The position numbers and the translations under genes are program-made. The notes under the pieces are model-generated. The model saw only the letters and a list, made by a program, of their open reading frames with translations, was not told where the DNA came from and did not search any database. Of a stretch of 64,000 nucleotides of DNA, positions 62,301 to 64,000 are shown piece by piece. How positions within the stretch are numbered: the first letter of the stretch is position 1; the number at the start of each line of letters is the position of its first letter. Origin of the DNA: Onthophagus taurus (taxonomy: Eukaryota > Arthropoda > Insecta > Coleoptera > Scarabaeidae); the NCBI RefSeq assembly GCF_036711975.1, contig NC_091967.1, positions 13,268,001 through 13,332,000 on the forward strand, read 5' to 3'.

Positions 62301-64000
62301 AGATGATCATAATTAAAAAGATTTAGTTCTAGAGACAAATCTATTAAAAATAGGTATGCTGTTATTGGTTGTAAAAATTTGGCGGGATACGCCAATGTCT
62401 TTTCTGGTTATTCTGTCCCTTTGGTAACTCACGATAAGATCAAACGAATCGATCAGTGTCATTTCTGGTTATTCTGTGGGTAGATGTCACCTTAACCGCT
62501 TTAGAAATAGTGCTTTCGTAAAGAGAAAAATAGCAGTTGCTGGTTGAATTCGAGGATCGATAATGTAGTACTGTGAGGAGATAAACAAGCAAACGCTTTC
62601 GGAATGAAAAGAAATCCTTAAGTGGAGAAAATACTTTAAAACGCCGACAGATCTCAACAAAGAAATAATGGAAAAATCCGTAAAGGCCTTTTATTTAGAG
62701 ATTAAAACAGTACTGAAGTAAACCCCTTAAAATTCTAACTAACGGCCTGATATCACCCATATCATAAGTTCCTAAAGTTCCAGAGAAGAATCAGTGTAGC
62801 CAATTAACTTCAAAAATTGTCAGAGGTTGTATTAATTATACCTTTAGATTTCCATTGCAAAATTTAAGAATTATTGCTTTTTACACAATATTTTAGACAT
62901 AATTGGTCCTCTAAATTCTAGTAAAGATAACAACAGCTACATTTTGTCTATTTGATTTATTTAAAAATTTCATTGCGTATTATATAATAGAAAAGATGGG
63001 GAAATGCCTGAAATTGCCCGAATTGCACTCCCAAATTCCTTAAAGGATTCGGCAAACTCCAAATCATAACTCGAACAACACGAGTTCACACTCGCTTCAA
63101 TACGTAATAAGAAAGCTAAATTTGAATTAAACACATCTTAAACCCATCAACGAGGTTTAAATTCGTGCATGTATAACGATGATTCCGCCTACGTAATATA
63201 TCATCTTTTACAACGTTATGTCAAACAGGAAAGGAATGAGACATTAGAAAATGGGGGCGTATTCGCGTTATGCACGTAGGTATTATTCAAATAAATACCT
63301 GAATCATCGAAATTTATTTATGTCCTATATATGTATAATATTGAAGCATTTTTTTACTAAATCCGGTTTATGTCGTAATGACCCGATGCTATGCACAATT
63401 TTTTCATAAAAGTTTAAATTCCCAATTTGTGCAAAAATACTCATCATTTATTACAACGTAGAAACATTATTAAAATGATTTTGCCGTATAAGCATATTTG
63501 ATCGAAATTGAATATTTACAAAAAATGGACCCTTTTTTTATACAGACCAATATGATTGGAAAACTTTTGATTTATTAAAAAATCAATTCAGACTTGCAAT
63601 TTAGGAGAGTTTTAATATTGAGCTGGTCATATTTTACACTAAACGTAGATTTCTACTATGTAGTTAGTTCTTTAATTTATTTAAAAGCATAAACTCTTCG
63701 TGTTCTTTTAACTGTATTTAAGAAATGAAGTTACATTTGCACAAGATTGTACTAACAAATCGCAGTAAACATAGTTTTAGAATTACTTCTTGTAGTGAAG
63801 CTTTCATAATTACCCCGTTCCAATGTTATACGAAATTTAACCGCAGCACTTTGCAGCTTCCAAACTCTGTTCTAATTTATTACTTTGTGCTCCAACATTG
63901 TGTTGTATCCTTTGAATTCATAGGTTATAAGGTCTTGTATTTAATATATACTGCATAGAAATATACATTTTATACATATAATTTCACAAACTAGTTAAAA
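62301..64000. other. Gene-free right end of window
   Basis: A 16-base direct repeat, TTTCTGGTTATTCTGT, occurs at 62401 and 62462 (spacing 61). The 62,440-62,720 stretch is less AT-rich and might be retroelement-derived. The open frame at 63725-63958 shows no motif. Nothing else supported. Confidence 0.4.

Overview
The window is AT-rich, intron-rich animal DNA, almost certainly from an insect. The support is two insect-type secreted carboxylesterase genes, a pancreatic-lipase-family gene with a PLAT domain, introns of 55-90 bp mixed with introns of 1-7 kb, arthropod-style TATA/TCAGT promoters, and many decayed LINE, Gypsy and foldback elements. The foldback repeats look like ones I associate with beetles, so Coleoptera is my guess; that part is inference. 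No bacterial, organellar or CRISPR-like feature was seen, and no tRNA or rRNA was recognised.

Layout. (1) 1-7.25 kb: two closely related carboxylesterase genes lie tail to tail. The plus-strand copy enters from the left edge without its N-terminal exons. The minus-strand copy is complete (six exons, 557 aa, signal peptide, full catalytic triad, TATA box). (2) 7.25-21 kb: mostly gene-free DNA with two LINE reverse-transcriptase remnants, small repeats, and one orphan exon candidate at 17.9-18.04 kb that ends in a strong splice donor. (3) 21-33.8 kb: a nine-exon secreted lipase (929 aa) with a 7-kb first intron, an intact Ser-Asp-His triad, a lid, a PLAT domain and an unusual C-terminal tail of about 390 aa. 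(4) 35.0-35.5 kb: two tiny convergent reading frames, each predicting a single transmembrane helix. (5) 35.6-44.2 kb: a six-exon minus-strand gene for a 635-aa protein I do not recognise. It is Pro/Tyr-rich at the N-terminus and ends in a class I PDZ-ligand motif; a separate 5' UTR exon is proposed at 44.05-44.16 kb. (6) 44.2-64 kb: almost no protein-coding content. It holds a GC-rich probable 5' exon and promoter (48.6-48.9 kb) for a plus-strand gene whose body was not found, two loci of a palindromic 'CTAGACCTAG' foldback repeat, a 32-bp perfect palindrome, a Jockey-like LINE fragment, a Gypsy pol remnant and a second foldback family.

The genes do not form one pathway. The esterases and the lipase are both secreted alpha/beta hydrolases, but from different families, and nothing in the sequence shows them acting together. 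All exon borders were assigned by hand from GT/AG signals, phase continuity and family alignment from memory. No database search or transcript evidence was used.
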